The position numbers and the translations under genes were made by a program. The notes beneath the pieces were generated by a model. It was not told where the DNA came from and did no database searches. It saw only the letters and a program-made list of their open reading frames with translations. Source: Clostridia bacterium (lineage in GTDB: Bacteria; Bacillota; Clostridia; HGM11327). Taken from it: DNA of 6,443 nt. Every line of letters starts with the position of its first letter. Position 1 is the stretch's first letter. This document shows, piece by piece, positions 5,724-6,443 of this stretch. Location: assembly GCA_017935525.1 (NCBI GenBank), contig JAGBHJ010000144.1, positions 1-6,443 on the forward strand. Reading direction: 5' to 3'.

Positions 5724-6443
5724 ATGAAAGAATTTGAATTGAAGTACGGCTGTAACCCCAATCAGAAGCCGTCCAAGATCTACATGCACGATTCAAGCGA
5801 TCTCCCCATAGAGATCCTTTCCGGTCGTCCCGGATACATCAATTTCCTTGACGCATTCAACAGCTGGCAGCTGGTCAAGGAGCTTAAGGAAGCGCTGGGT
5901 ATGCCCGCCGCTACGTCCTTTAAGCACGTTAGCCCTACGTCTGCCGCTATCGGCACAAAGCTTTCCGACACACTCAAGAAGGCTTGCTTTGTTGACGACA
6001 TAGAGGGTCTTGACGATTCCCCCCTTGCTTGCGCATATGCAAGAGCAAGAGGTACTGACAGAATGTGCTCCTACGGTGACTGGATCGCACTCAGCGACGT
6101 TTGCGACCTGACAACTGCAAAGCTCATCCATCGCGAGGTTTCCGACGGCGTTATCGCTCCCGGATATGACGACGATGCGCTGGAGCTTTTGAAGACAAAG
6201 CGTAAGGGCGCTTACAACATCGTAAAGATCGACCCCAACTACGTTCCCGATCCCGTTGAGCGCAAGCAGGTTTACGGCATCACTTTTGAGCAGGGCAGAA
6301 ACAATTTTAAGATCGACAACGACCTGCTCAATAATATCGTTACAGAAAACAAGTGCCTCCCCGACAGCGCAAAGAGAGATCTTATCGTGGCTCTCATCAC
6401 TCTTAAGTACACACAGTCCAACTCCGTTTGCTACGCAGTTGAC
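5724..6443 (+). CDS. purH: Stand-alone AICAR formyltransferase (PurH-like, no cyclohydrolase domain), cut by the window edge
   Basis: Open from ATG 5724 to the right edge: 240 codons with no stop, where the stand-alone family has about 390. It formylates AICAR with 10-formyltetrahydrofolate to give FAICAR. The protein begins at once with formyltransferase sequence, KYGCNPNQKP (7-16) and GRPGYINFLDA (34-44), so the MGS-like cyclohydrolase domain of ordinary PurH is absent. The catalytic Lys-His pair is Lys67-His68 in SFKHVSP (65-71). YARARGTDRMCSYGDWIALS (105-124) is the strongest family block, and QSNSVCYAVD (231-240) is just before the cut. After the Lys-His pair the usual Ala-Gly-Ala-Ala reads Thr-Ser-Ala-Ala, a mild change. 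GGAG at 5711-5714, 9 nt from the ATG, is the ribosome binding site. The gene follows purO by 17 bp. purV has been used for such single-domain enzymes. Confidence 0.93.
   Translation, partial: MKEFELKYGCNPNQKPSKIYMHDSSDLPIEILSGRPGYINFLDAFNSWQLVKELKEALGMPAATSFKHVSPTSAAIGTKLSDTLKKACFVDDIEGLDDSPLACAYARARGTDRMCSYGDWIALSDVCDLTTAKLIHREVSDGVIAPGYDDDALELLKTKRKGAYNIVKIDPNYVPDPVERKQVYGITFEQGRNNFKIDNDLLNNIVTENKCLPDSAKRDLIVALITLKYTQSNSVCYAVD

Noticed and set aside
1..6443. CRISPR arrays, insertion sequences, tRNA or rRNA genes, phage or defence genes
   Set aside because: None were seen; every recognised gene is metabolic and no long repeats or transposase motifs appear.

Overview
The window looks like a piece of a Clostridia chromosome, most likely a Ruminococcus-like member of the Oscillospiraceae. 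This rests on protein style (a rhamnulokinase, a PurF with cluster cysteines, a separate PurO-type cyclohydrolase and a stand-alone AICAR formyltransferase), strong GGAGG-type ribosome binding sites and a moderate GC content. The genus is an inference; no rRNA or other marker is present.

Layout: (1) Positions 1-916, minus strand, hold the N-terminal 305 codons of rhaB (rhamnulokinase), which runs off the left edge. (2) Positions 917-1306 are a 390-bp divergent control region. It has a consensus sigma-70 promoter facing rhaB (TTGACA, 17 bp, TGTTATAAT) and a near-consensus one facing the purine genes (TTGACA, 17 bp, TGGTATCAT). A hairpin-forming inverted repeat lies at the predicted start of each transcript. 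(3) From 1307 to the right edge there is one compact plus-strand purine operon: purE, a purF homologue, purM, purN, purO and the 5' part of an AICAR formyltransferase gene. Gaps are 15, 62, -1, 1 and 17 bp.

The operon covers PRA formation (purF), GAR formylation (purN), AIR synthesis (purM), AIR carboxylation (purE) and the last two steps to IMP (formyltransferase plus cyclohydrolase). purD, purL/Q/S, purC, purB and purK are not in the window and may lie to the right or elsewhere.

The most interesting gene is the purF homologue. Its phosphoribosyltransferase domain keeps the PRPP loop, and all four cysteines expected to bind a [4Fe-4S] cluster are present. Its N-terminal glutaminase domain, however, starts Met-Gly-Gly-Phe-Phe-Gly: it lacks the N-terminal nucleophilic cysteine and has lost other glutamine-site residues. 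It is either an ammonia-dependent PRA synthase, one fed by a separate glutaminase, or a repurposed paralogue. The second departure from the textbook pathway is the split of bifunctional PurH into two adjacent genes.
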